Shown in pieces: positions 17,065 through 27,500 of a DNA stretch of 64,000 nt. The first letter of the stretch is position 1. Every line of letters begins with the position of its first letter. A program made the position numbers and the translations under genes. Source of the DNA: Deltaproteobacteria bacterium (GTDB lineage: Bacteria > Desulfobacterota_D > UBA1144 > Nemesobacterales > UBA2774); NCBI GenBank assembly GCA_040223695.1, contig JAVKFU010000018.1:558001-622000 (forward strand), written 5' to 3'. The notes beneath the pieces were generated by a model that saw nothing but the letters and a program-made list of their open reading frames with translations, was not told the origin of the DNA and did not search any database.

Positions 17065-19083
17065 TTAATTCTTCTTCGTTCTTCTCCTGAGCATTCTGAA
17101 GAGCACGATAGCCGGGAGAATCAGCCATAGAGAGGCTGAATTGTCCCCTGTTCCCGGAGCTGCTATCCAGCATCCACCGTTTCCGCCGTCTGCGTCCTGG
17201 AAGTCTGGCGTGCCGTCCCCGTCGGAGTCCCTTATTACAAGCGGCTGTCCGAAGTCCGGGTCGAATATGTCGAGCAGTCCGTCCCCGTTCTCGTCGGTCA
17301 CGCTGTCGGGAAGGCCGTCTCCGTCACTATCGCCCTCTCCGTCATTCTCCTCGAAGTCGGTGCCTCCGTCGTTATCGGAATTCGTATCCAGTGTGTCCGG
17401 TATGTCGTCCCCGTCGCTGTCAATCGGTATCAGCTCGGCGCCGCCCTGATCCGGGTCCACCGCGTCCGGTACGCCGTCACCGTCCGTGTCGGTCTGGTCG
17501 TCTATAATACCGTCCCTGTCCGCATCCAGATCCGCTCTTCCCGCCTCCGCAACGTCGGGCACACCGTCATTGTCTGAGTCGAGGTCGAGCATGTTTTCGA
17601 TCCCGTCAGCGTCAGCGTCGTTCGGAGTGCCTACTATGTCTCCGTTACGTGCGGCTTCGGTCTGGGTGCCTAAGACTGTTTCCCTCGTGTTGGTGATGCC
17701 GTCTCCATCGGCGTCCGAGTCGCCTGAGTTTTGTACCCCGTCGCCGTCCGAATCGCTGGGGCAAAAGTTGACCGTGTAGGCGGTTACGCTCCCCGATTTC
17801 GCCGCACAGTCGAAGAGCTTAATAGCGTCGTCGAAGGGGAAGGCGTAGGACGTGGGGCTTGCGCTGTTGAATACCGCGGCTACAGGCTGAGCTACTGACT
17901 GCCACGTGGTGTTATTTCCCGCGACGCACGCTCCGTTAGGAAATGCGTTCGGGAATCCCGGCGCCCACGTCGGGCATCCGCAGCAGTTGGAGTCCATCGT
18001 GCCTGTGGTGAAGCACGAGCCTGAGTTCACTCCCGCGCATGCCCAGAGGTCTTCGTTCGTAGTGCCGCTAACGGCGGTGTCGCAGTCAGCTCCCAGTATT
18101 GTGCCGCCGCTGTCCTCACAGAAGCCGGAGCCTCCGCAGTTGAATGTATACGGGGGACCGCAATCGCCGTCGATGCTGCATGATTTTCTGCAGAACTTCT
18201 GGGGCGCAAAACAGCCCACATACGTGCTTCCCTGGTTCTGTTCATTCGTTAGCTGGAGGTCGGAAGGGCAATTAGCCTGTGAGACCGCGAGTCCGGAGCC
18301 GGTCCATGTCGAATTCGGAAGCACGGACTGGGTTAGGCCCGCCGGAGCGCATCCGCCTGTGTCGGTGCATCCGGGGCTCCCGCAAAAGAAAGGATTGACG
18401 CACATTTTAAGATTTGGGTCGCATTTCCATTTGAAGCCGAAGCCGAATAGCGGGTAGCAGTCCGAGTCCTGCGTGCAGCTGGATGAGTTAGTGCCCGGCA
18501 GGTTAGCCGTGTTAATACAATTCGGGTTGCCTGTACAGTCATAGGTTGAGGAATCGGGGATTATTTCCACGGAGACGTTTCCGCCGTCCACCATGCTTAC
18601 GTCGTAGCTGTCCTGACCGCTTGATACTACAGTCAGTTCCGCCAGGGTAGCCGGGGGCAGGCCGGTCTGCGCGCAGTTGAGTGCGAAATTGCTCCCGTTC
18701 ATACAACCTCCCGTATCGCAGCAGTTGGCAATCACGTAATCGGTGCCGTTTACTTTTACGGTCTTGGAGTCGCATACGCCCGTGGCGTTAAAGCTGCACC
18801 CCGTCCGCGCCCAGAACCTCCCGCTCCAGGAGGCGGGCACTTGCACCGTGGCCGACTGGCCCGTCGTCATCTCCCAGCCGCCGAGCGTGGTCACGTTAGT
18901 CGTACCGACTGTGACCGACTGTACATTAGGAAACGCGCCGACCCATACCGTATCCGTGCAATTGTTGTTAACTGTTATCGTGTGCTGCGCGACCGCGGGC
19001 CGCGGACCCGCGCTCATAAGGAATGCGATGAGCGAGGCCAGAATGAGAGTGGAGCTAAGTTTCGTAACACTTGTGAGATCCAT
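17065..19083 (-). CDS. Secreted thaumatin-like protein with Ca-binding repeats and sorting tail
   Basis: 672 residues. Signal peptide to about 32. Residues about 34-441 read as a thaumatin-like domain: HTITVNNNCTDTVWVG, SGRFWARTGCSF, LPPATLAELTV, DSYDVSMVDGGNVS and finally AFPFDDAIKLFDC...VNFCP, all in the order of plant thaumatins, with a Cys-rich insert (about 200-345). About 441-615 is a run of DxDxDGxxD thrombospondin type 3 repeats, which bind calcium. The end is GGNGGCW, a membrane helix and RRRTKKN, a Cys-containing sorting tail like MYXO-CTERM. Plant thaumatins bind or cut glucans; here the target is unknown. AGGAGG upstream supports the start. Confidence 0.85.
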   Translation of the reverse strand: MDLTSVTKLSSTLILASLIAFLMSAGPRPAVAQHTITVNNNCTDTVWVGAFPNVQSVTVGTTNVTTLGGWEMTTGQSATVQVPASWSGRFWARTGCSFNATGVCDSKTVKVNGTDYVIANCCDTGGCMNGSNFALNCAQTGLPPATLAELTVVSSGQDSYDVSMVDGGNVSVEIIPDSSTYDCTGNPNCINTANLPGTNSSSCTQDSDCYPLFGFGFKWKCDPNLKMCVNPFFCGSPGCTDTGGCAPAGLTQSVLPNSTWTGSGLAVSQANCPSDLQLTNEQNQGSTYVGCFAPQKFCRKSCSIDGDCGPPYTFNCGGSGFCEDSGGTILGADCDTAVSGTTNEDLWACAGVNSGSCFTTGTMDSNCCGCPTWAPGFPNAFPNGACVAGNNTTWQSVAQPVAAVFNSASPTSYAFPFDDAIKLFDCAAKSGSVTAYTVNFCPSDSDGDGVQNSGDSDADGDGITNTRETVLGTQTEAARNGDIVGTPNDADADGIENMLDLDSDNDGVPDVAEAGRADLDADRDGIIDDQTDTDGDGVPDAVDPDQGGAELIPIDSDGDDIPDTLDTNSDNDGGTDFEENDGEGDSDGDGLPDSVTDENGDGLLDIFDPDFGQPLVIRDSDGDGTPDFQDADGGNGGCWIAAPGTGDNSASLWLILPAIVLFRMLRRRTKKN

Positions 19084-19229
19084 TGTAAATCCTCCTTTTA
19101 TTACTTCCTGTACAGATAGACCACATCCCTATATAAAAATACGTATCCGGGATGCGGAACGGATTAATCTTTTAGGAATTGTACAGCCGAAAATATTTTG
19201 AAAACAGATCGTTCTTGATATTTATGGGA

Positions 19230-19740
19230 ATAGGATGGGATTAGAAGGAGAGGATAAACGACTGTATGTCTCACGTATATTCGGATGTACATGCTTCGAT
19301 TGGACTCAGCATGAGCGGCACATAACATGTGCTCGTAATCGGGAGTTACGGAACTGTCGAGTATGGTCGAATCAGAAGAATATTGCCTGAGAAATCTAAT
19401 ATCAGCGTAGAATCTGCGCAGCAGGCTTGGTCTTTCAAGTCTTTACAAAACCCCGTTCGTCCTGAGTCCAATCGAAGGACGCCCCCCTTTCCCTTATTTC
19501 CTCTGCACCGAACACTACCCTGTCATTGCGAAGGGGCGAAGTCCCTGCGGCAATCTCGTCTTTTTAGTCGTCATACTGAACTCGTTTCAGGATCTATTTT
19601 TTGTCTTTTTGTTTGTCATTGTGAACACTTCGATAAACTCAGGATAAAAAGAGCGCGGCAAACTCGCCTTTAAACCCGATCATCCTGAGCGCACACGTAG
19701 TGTGCAGTCGAAGGATGTCCTCTTTTCCTTTCCCTCTCTC
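19230..19740. repeat. Cluster of dispersed repeats
   Basis: Within the 19084-19799 gap: GCGGCACATAACATGTGCT (about 19312-19332), the block with GCAGAATCTGCGCAGC (about 19407-19440), type A copies at 19451-19482 and 19677-19720 (the latter with GCACACgtaGTGTGC inserted between its arms), a type B copy CATTGCGA...GCGGCAATCTCG (about 19523-19560) and a type C copy CATCCTGAA...TTCAGGATCTATT (about 19571-19600). No gene seen. Confidence 0.75.
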
Positions 19741-19799
19741 CATGACAAAGACGGCATAATATTGGAGAATTAGGCTTTCAAGAGAAGATTACCGGATTT

Positions 19800-22502
19800 C
19801 TAAATATGGGATGATTCATATTTTTGAACATGGCCGAATTCACCTCGGCTATGTTTGAAGGTTACTTTAAATCCCGCCCCTTTCCGACTATTCAGCCTTA
19901 CTAATTTCCCTCCAAGCTGTTGGGTGAATGTTCTTACTATATTAATTCCCAGCGTAGTTGTGGATTTAAAATTAAAACCTTTCGGCAAGCCGTCGCCGTT
20001 ATCACTCACTTCCAGAGTTATCTTTTCTTTGCCGCTTGAGGAGAGTTTGATTGAGACGATGCCCTTGTTCTCTTGTCCGAATGCGTGTTTGAGTGAATTG
20101 GAAACCAGCTCGTTAATTATAAAACCCACTGAAACTAGGGTGTCGGCATCGAGCTTTATGTCTTCGATATCTAAATTGAATTTAACTGAGTCATCCTTGC
20201 GTCCAGAAATTTTTTGCAAATCTTGTATAAGGTGCTCGATATGGTCGGCTAAGTGGATTTGGTCAGGTTTTTTTTCATCCCGGAGTCGAGTGTGCAATCG
20301 GGCGATTGACATGATGCGGCTCCTTGTGTCTCTGAGTGCGTCCCTGGCCTTTTTACTCTTAATAGCCTCGTACTGCAGATCGAGCATGTCCATAACCATT
20401 TGAAGGTTGTTCTTGATACGGTGTTGGACTTCTCTCAGAAGGTTTTCTCTCTCGGTAAGTTTAATCCGCCTCAATTCTTCCGTAATTTTTCTGTCATGGA
20501 TATCAACACAGGAGCCGATATAACCTCTGAACATTCCATCTCCGCTGAATTTCGGAATCCCGCGATCCACAATCCACCGGTATTCGCCTTCGGCGTTTTG
20601 CAGACGGTATTCCATCTCGAAAGACTCGCGCTTGTCGAACGCTGTATGATAAGTTTCGATACACGGTTTTCGGTCATCGGGGTGAATACCCGCCACCCAT
20701 CCGTTCACTATTTCTTCCTCGAGATTCCTGCCCCTGAAATCGAGCCACTCCTTATTAAACCATATACACGATTTGTCCGTTCCCGCGATCCATATCATTA
20801 CGGGAGCGCTGTCCGCCATTGTGCGGAAACGGGCTTCGCTCTCCCGGAGTTCCTCCACCATTTTAGCCCTTGACAAAAACTGGCCTATATCGTGCCCGAG
20901 TTTGGTCATCATCTCATAAAGATCGGGGGAAGTCTCTGCCATCTTCGTTGTAAAAAAGTTCATTCCGCCTACAGGTTTCCCATCTACAATTATGGGGAAT
21001 GCTAACCCGGAACGGAGGCCAAGCTCTTGGGCAAGTTGCCTGCGTGTGAATACCGGGTTTTTCGTAAGATCGGGTATCCAGACAGGTTTACGCTTCTTTA
21101 GACTGTAGCCCGGGAAACTGTCGATGCCCAACGTAGTCTTAATTGTGAATTTCTTAAATTTCCTTGCCGCCTTGCTTTTTAATGACGATTTGAATTCAGC
21201 GCAAAAAAGCGTCTCCGAGTTAATAGTGGTAGGAAGCCATAATTCACCTACCTCCATATCCAAAACCTTGAATAATTCTCTCAGAATCTTCGGCGCGGCT
21301 CTTTCAAACCTTGATTCATAGGAAAGTATCCTTGAGATGCCGCTCATAATACTAAGGCGTTTTACTGTCTTTGTACGCTCTGAAATCTCTATCCTTAGAG
21401 ATTCATTTGTCTTGGTCAGCTCTTTTGTTCTCTGCTTGACCCGTTCCTCGAGCCTCTTTTTAGCTGTCCTGAGCTCCTCTGCCTTACGCGCGTTACCTAT
21501 AGCCATTTCTATCTGTTTGGCTACAATCTCTAGCAGCTTCAGCTCTTCTTCATCAAAGGCATTTTTCTGTAGGGAATTTATATTTATGCACCCCAGAGTT
21601 CTATTTTTCTTTTGAATAGGCATGGAGAGATAGCTTTTGGTGCCGATTTTATGCCCGGCCGGCCCCATAGCCGTGTCTTTATCCGTGTCCGCGCAGTATT
21701 GTACTTCTCCTTCTATTATTGTCTTCCATGTAAAGCCTTTGGGATAGGGTATTCTGCTTACCTTCTCTATAAATGATTCCGGGTAACCTCTGTAACTCTT
21801 TATAACAGCTTTCTTCCCCTCTACCATATAGATTGAAACATTATCCGCTTTTTCTATATGCATACTCATACTGTTGACCGAGTCTTCGATAACTTTCTGA
21901 AGATCGATAGACCTGTGTACAGTCTGTGTTACAGCCCTGATGATTGACTCGTATCGGTTTTTTTTAGATAATTTCGCGATAATTTCATGATGGGAATTTT
22001 CTAATTGCTTACGCTCGGTTATATCCTGTATCTGAGCTATAAAATATAACGGGTTGCCGCTTGAGTCGTTTACCAGTGAGACACTGAGAATAACCCATAC
22101 GATGTGCCCGAGTTTATGGATATATCTTTTTTCCATCTGATAGGTGTCTATCTCTTTGTTTAGCATTCTGCGGACGTATTCGAGATCTTCCTCAAGGTCA
22201 TCCGGATGAGTAATGGTCTGAAAATCTATGGCTTTTAGTTCCTCTTCGGTATATCCGGTCAATTCGCAAAAAGACCGGTTTACCGTCATCCATTTTCCTT
22301 CGAGTGAGACCAGAGCCATGCCTATAGCGGCATAATTGAAGGCGCTAAAGAATAATTCGCTGTATTCCTCAGCGGATTGATTGGTCAGGTTCTGGGTAAA
22401 GTGCTGGTAGTCTTTTGGTTTGTTGCTTTTATCGTTTCTTAAATTTGACGTAGCACTTCTATTACTCTTCCGAGATGCTACCTTCTCTTCCCCTTCAGGC
22501 AT
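19800..22502 (-). CDS. PAS-GAF-GAF-PAS sensor histidine kinase (HisKA_2)
   Basis: 900 residues, no membrane helix, so cytoplasmic. Order: PAS (about 45-165, ending in DITERKQ), GAF (about 185-340), coiled coil (335-385), second GAF (about 395-545), PAS (about 555-675), then a HisKA_2-type dimer domain with phospho-acceptor His694 in REVQHRIKNNLQM, and an ATPase domain with N box INELVSNSLKHAF (about 796-808) and G box DNGDGLP (834-840). The two GAF domains may sense a small ligand or redox signal. No response regulator lies beside it, so it is an orphan whose partner is elsewhere. Confidence 0.92.
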   Translation of the reverse strand: MPEGEEKVASRKSNRSATSNLRNDKSNKPKDYQHFTQNLTNQSAEEYSELFFSAFNYAAIGMALVSLEGKWMTVNRSFCELTGYTEEELKAIDFQTITHPDDLEEDLEYVRRMLNKEIDTYQMEKRYIHKLGHIVWVILSVSLVNDSSGNPLYFIAQIQDITERKQLENSHHEIIAKLSKKNRYESIIRAVTQTVHRSIDLQKVIEDSVNSMSMHIEKADNVSIYMVEGKKAVIKSYRGYPESFIEKVSRIPYPKGFTWKTIIEGEVQYCADTDKDTAMGPAGHKIGTKSYLSMPIQKKNRTLGCININSLQKNAFDEEELKLLEIVAKQIEMAIGNARKAEELRTAKKRLEERVKQRTKELTKTNESLRIEISERTKTVKRLSIMSGISRILSYESRFERAAPKILRELFKVLDMEVGELWLPTTINSETLFCAEFKSSLKSKAARKFKKFTIKTTLGIDSFPGYSLKKRKPVWIPDLTKNPVFTRRQLAQELGLRSGLAFPIIVDGKPVGGMNFFTTKMAETSPDLYEMMTKLGHDIGQFLSRAKMVEELRESEARFRTMADSAPVMIWIAGTDKSCIWFNKEWLDFRGRNLEEEIVNGWVAGIHPDDRKPCIETYHTAFDKRESFEMEYRLQNAEGEYRWIVDRGIPKFSGDGMFRGYIGSCVDIHDRKITEELRRIKLTERENLLREVQHRIKNNLQMVMDMLDLQYEAIKSKKARDALRDTRSRIMSIARLHTRLRDEKKPDQIHLADHIEHLIQDLQKISGRKDDSVKFNLDIEDIKLDADTLVSVGFIINELVSNSLKHAFGQENKGIVSIKLSSSGKEKITLEVSDNGDGLPKGFNFKSTTTLGINIVRTFTQQLGGKLVRLNSRKGAGFKVTFKHSRGEFGHVQKYESSHI

Positions 22503-23114
22503 GATAACCCTCGGTAACGATATTTTGTTCTACAGACCTTAAATCGTTATAATTGTTAATTCACAGAATTATCTTAATTCAACGAAAATCTTAACATGTT
22601 TCATGTATGATTGGAAGTATTTTTGAAATGTTATTAAACCATTTACTTTCTATATTGTACTTTTGAAATAAGCGTAATTTCGGAATTATGCCGGGGTGAT
22701 TTATCGCCATGCTTGTCTCAAAACCGTAAATCTACCTGCTTCGATTGGACTCGGCATGAGCGGCAGATAATATGTGCTCGTATTTGAGAATAGAGAGGCT
22801 GATGACGGGTGCTGTTGTGGCGGCGGAGTTAAAAAAAATCATCCTTCGACTGCGCAATTTATGCGCGCTCAATATGAGCAGGTTGGAAATCACCCGCTGG
22901 AAATATGGAGGGTATTCGGCGGGGCCCCAGGATCACACGGTGTATATGGGCGCAGAATCTGCGCAGCGGGCTCGGCCTTTCAAATCTTTATAAAAACCCG
23001 TTCGTCCTGAGTCCAATCGAAGGACGCCTTCCTTATGGTAACAGCTTATGGTGCGCCGATCTGCACGTGTTGTTGAGTGTTTTCAGAGGAGCACCGAAGA
23101 AACCATAAAACACA
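22503..23114. repeat. Intergenic region with dispersed repeats
   Basis: 22503-22700 is AT-rich (promoter side of the histidine kinase). 22745-22850 is a composite repeat (GCGGCAGATAATATGTGCT then TATTTGAGAATAGAGAGGCT) shared with 33712-33800 and 51230-51300. A GCAGAATCTGCGCAGCGGGC block and a type A copy (22997-23028) follow, then a short palindrome ACACACtacGTGTGT at about 23113-23128. No gene seen. Confidence 0.7.
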
Positions 23115-24188
23115 CTACGTGTGTGTGCTGCTTTCTTCGCCCGTTTCGGAAGGAAGGGCAGTTTCTTCTTCGGGCGGCTCATCATGGCCTGAGCTCATAT
23201 CGCTATTCATGAATTCCGTAATCCTCTTGACAGCCATAGTGAGCGGGACGCCCAGTATGGCCCCTATAGCCCCGAGCACCCAGCTCCAGAACAGAAGCGA
23301 GAGAAAGACGAGCAGAATCGACATATTGAATTCTTGCCCTAGGAACTTGGGCTTTATTACGTTATCTATAAAGGCGTTTATTACGATGAACCCTATGACC
23401 AGTATCAGGCAGTGAACCCATCCGAACTCCAGCAGCGCGATAAGCGCGGGGGGTATCACGCTCAGAAAGAAGCCTATATTGGGTATGAAGCTGAAGAAGA
23501 ACGCAAGGAACCCCCATATGACGGCGAAGTCGATTCCCATAATCAGCATCAGAATAACGTCAGCGACAGCGGTCATTAGACCTGTGACGGCGTTTATGGA
23601 CACGTATTTCTTGAGGTCGTTCGATATATCGCCGAACCTGTGCTGCCATGAATCCTCGGCGAACTCGCCGTGCTCCGCCTTTTTAGTGAGGTCGGCGAAT
23701 TCGATAAGCATGAATATCATCAGTATCAGGACGAAGAAGACGTTGCCGAAAGTCGAAAACAGATTCTCGATGAACGAGGTGCCGAACGAGACCAGCCTGT
23801 CAGGGCTGAATATATCGAGCTCCTTTATCTCGGCTATTTCAATGCCCCTTTCAGAGAGATTATCCAGACCTTTCTTGTAAAGCTCCGTGATGCGCTCTTG
23901 GTATTCGGGCGCCTTTGAGGCCATATTGTTGCCTGCTATTCCCAATATTGTCGAGAGACCGCCCGCCACAATAAGCACTATAAATATAGTTACGATAAGC
24001 GAGACGGCCTTTGGCCATCCCCTTTTTATCTGCCAGGTGAGTACGGGCGAGACGCTCACGGCAAGGAGGAGGGCCACCAGAAATATATTGAGTATAGGGG
24101 CTATTTCCTTTATGCCGGCTATGATTATGACTATAGCCGCGAGGGACAGCAGGGGATGCATTGCGAATTTGGGCGGTTTATCGGTCAT
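23115..24188 (-). CDS. AI-2E family transporter (PerM-like)
   Basis: 357 residues with about eight membrane helices. Hallmarks are the short N-terminal helix pair, the long cytoplasmic or periplasmic loop (about 85-145, APEYQERITELYKKGLDNLSERG), and the conserved C-terminal stretch GFIVINAFIDNVIKPKFLGQ followed by LLFWSWVLGAIGAILGVPL. The family was named for a proposed autoinducer-2 exporter, but most members have no proven substrate; some are Na+/H+ antiporters. The tail is acidic and likely disordered. It stands alone. Confidence 0.9.
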   Translation of the reverse strand: MTDKPPKFAMHPLLSLAAIVIIIAGIKEIAPILNIFLVALLLAVSVSPVLTWQIKRGWPKAVSLIVTIFIVLIVAGGLSTILGIAGNNMASKAPEYQERITELYKKGLDNLSERGIEIAEIKELDIFSPDRLVSFGTSFIENLFSTFGNVFFVLILMIFMLIEFADLTKKAEHGEFAEDSWQHRFGDISNDLKKYVSINAVTGLMTAVADVILMLIMGIDFAVIWGFLAFFFSFIPNIGFFLSVIPPALIALLEFGWVHCLILVIGFIVINAFIDNVIKPKFLGQEFNMSILLVFLSLLFWSWVLGAIGAILGVPLTMAVKRITEFMNSDMSSGHDEPPEEETALPSETGEESSTHT

Positions 24189-24418
24189 ATGATAGTATGA
24201 GCAAGGTTCCGTAGAGAAATAGATATTATAATGCCGCTCACAATTATACCATCTGAGTATGGAATTTTAATTATCATGTCAATAAGCTGTAAATATTCAG
24301 AACTTTCCTTGAGCAGGGAAAAATTATATACAAGCGGTGAAATACTGGTTGATTTATAGGTGTTCTTTATATTATAGTATAAATGGAAAGTTTAATACTA
24401 AAAAAGTTATATATGTAG

Positions 24419-24437
24419 TTTCTCACAAACTGAGAAA
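24419..24437. promoter_or_regulatory. Inverted repeat upstream of the 1603-residue gene
   Basis: TTTCTCA-caaac-TGAGAAA, a perfect 7-bp dyad in an AT-rich gap (24189-24512), 76 bases before the ATG. It may be an operator or a leader hairpin. The rest of the gap shows only AT-rich promoter-like sequence. Confidence 0.4.
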
Positions 24438-24512
24438 TTACTATATCGCACCATTGATTAGTTTCGTCAGTTGTAAATAAAAGGCAGCAGTAGTTAAGAA
24501 GAGGAAAATCCT

Positions 24513-27500
24513 ATGAATGCACAACGATTCTTAGGCGTAGCTTTGTCGGCGTGTGCAGCGCTTGTACTAATTTCCGCTTTATATTTCAGTACTACTGCTG
24601 AGGCGGTGTGCCCCACAGGCCAGGCTTTCTGCTGCCCGCAGCCGCCGTTCAATAGCATGGGGCTTTATTCGAACCAGAGCGGCAATCTTTATGAGGAATG
24701 CAACGATATCTTAAACGGTGAGAGAAACTTTCTGGAGTTCGACGACCTGGCGATCTCCGCTACAATAGCGGCTCAGGGGAATGCTATAGATACAAAGGTC
24801 TGGTTTTTCGAGGCGGAAAATAACGCGATCTCCCAGCAGTTCAATGATCTAGTATCTAAAAATGCCACAACGCTCGCCAAAACCGACAAGATAGTAATAG
24901 GCCACTTCACGGGAGATATTTTCCCCAGCTTGCGGACAGCGGGTCTAGCCGCTGTAGTCACCTCAAACAGCGACGCCAATAATATCGGAGATTCTCTATG
25001 CGCGGGAGTAGGGCCGGACGAGCTTATACTCTCGTTGTGGAGAGTTGTGCCAGGCACAGGAGGGAACATCGGGCTGCTTGACTGCGGAAGCCTCGATACT
25101 ACGCTACCGTTCGGCACCGGCGACTTAACCGGAGTGGTCTGGAGCATGACGAAGGGTGATTTCAACCATGACGGAATAGAGGATATATTCGTCAACTATC
25201 TGGGCGACGGCGGTTACAGAATAATCTCGTTCTCGGATGCGACGGACCCTGGTGATATATTTGGCGGGGTTACATACGGTCCCGAGGGTACGGGGCTTGT
25301 GCTTCGCGATGTCGCAGTCGGTGACTTTAACGGCGACGGCAAGCAGGATATTGTGGGTGTTGGTATAAGCGGCACGGACAAGCTGGAACTTTATCTGCTC
25401 GAAGTGGACCCCGTTACTCTCGCCATAACTCCTACCATGATTGATATATCCGCTCTCGATTTTACGCTCAGTGTGAGGACTGTAGCTGTGGCAGCGGGGG
25501 AGTTTGACACTATCAATCCTTTTGTGGACGAGATTATAGTGATAGGGGGGATTGATTACCCGGGCCAGGTAAGCGGCGAGCTAATACTTGCCGAAATCAA
25601 GGCCTTTGAGCTGGATCCGAGCACAAACACGCCGATAAACGTAGCGACCCAGACTATAAACAGCTCCGATGTCGATTTAGGGGGCGGCGCGGATATAATA
25701 GTCATGGCCGACAGCAAAAAGTTTATAACCGGTGAGCAGCTTACCGCGATCGGGATGAGCGCCCAGTTCGTCAATTGTCAGGACGGCTGTCTGTCTTTTG
25801 TTCAGCTGTCCATCGTGGACTTCGATAACAATGCTCCGAACCCTTTGAGTTTCAGCCTGATTAATCACACCTTCGCGGCTGATACTATTAGTCTCGGGGG
25901 CCTGCGCTTCTGTATGAGCGATATAGCCGTAGGGAATTTTAATTATAACACTGACATTCCCGTACCTGTCCCGTTGGTCGCGGCTGTTTTTTATGAGGCG
26001 AGCTCAGGCTGCAGGTTTGACAACTTAAAGACGAACGGTACTACCTTGCGCATATTCGATGATACTGCACAGTTGTCCGAAGTGATTGTAGCCGATCTGG
26101 GAGACGGTATAATAGGGGCTCCCCAGCTTGCGGCCGGGGACCTCGAGAGCCACTCTTTTTTACTCGGCGATCCCAATAAAATTGTCATTAACAATCATAA
26201 GCAGGTGGATCTTGTCCAGGGCGTACCCCCCATGCATATGACCAGCCTGCCGGGCCCCCAGGGGGCATCCAACACTCCGGGAGAGATAACGGCTTTTCCG
26301 CTTAACTTTTTCTCTACGTTCGGAGAGGAAGTGACTTCGGGTCAGTCTGTATCGTCAACAAGCACTACGAGTTACAGTTTTTCTACCAGGCAGGAATTCT
26401 CAGAAAAAATTACTTACGGTTTTGCGGACGTCGATAGTGTCAGCGCAGCCTTTACTCAGACTGCAGAGCAGTCACATGACGGCAGCGTTTCAAGAAAGTT
26501 CGATAGATATGTGGAGGAGAGTGAGAGTTTTGAGAGCAGCACCTCCACTGACGATATTCTGTTCTTTACCCAAAAGAATTTGAATATATGGACTTACCCC
26601 GTCCTGGGGGCGGACGGTCAGGTGTGCGCAGCTTGTGTTGCCGGGTCGTCTTGTCCTACCACCGACGTATGCACGATACCTACTGCTCCCATGCACATAC
26701 AGTATACAGCGCCGGATAATATCCAGTTTAACCGAGTCCCTGCAGCCTCCACTATGGAGTGGTATCAGCCGGTAGTAGAGCCCCTAAACGTACTTACCTA
26801 TCCGTGGACTCTGGCCCACCTCGAAAACGAGTTCCCCGGCTTTTTGCCCATAGACGCTAATGAGATACAGGTAAACTCTACGGGTCCCTCGGGTGCGTCG
26901 GAAGTTTCAGTAAAGTGGCAATCGACCACCACGTCGGGGATAACAACGGGCTCGGGAGAAACTCATTCCTTTAATACCTCGGAGGCTGTTTCGGGAAGCG
27001 TGGAGTTTGACGGCGTCGGAGGAGATGCTGACGCTTCTTTTGACTACAACAAGAGCAGGTCGATATCCAACAATCTTACGACCGAGAAAACCACTACGGC
27101 TTCGCAAGGGTTTACGATTACGAGAGAGGACGCTTTCCCTGCTGCGACCGATACCCAGTACCCATACGCGTCGCTGTTGTTCGGCCAAACCCCGCCTGAA
27201 TTTACGCTGGATAAGCGAACTCTTGCGAGTGTGGTGGACCTCCAGACGGAGGGCCCGCTGTTCCTGGGCTTTATGGCGAACCCGAATGCCATGACCTCAG
27301 GAGGCTGGTGGACATCTACATATACCAGCCCGGACGTCGGCCTGAACCATCCGTTCCGATGGACGTTTAACACCCCTCCGGACGATAATATAACCCAGCT
27401 CGGCGAATTCACATTTAATCCAAAGGACCAGTTCCCTACCGTCCCTGTAAAGACCCTGTTCTATCACATGAGGGGCTTCTTCGTAGTACCGGAAACCTTG

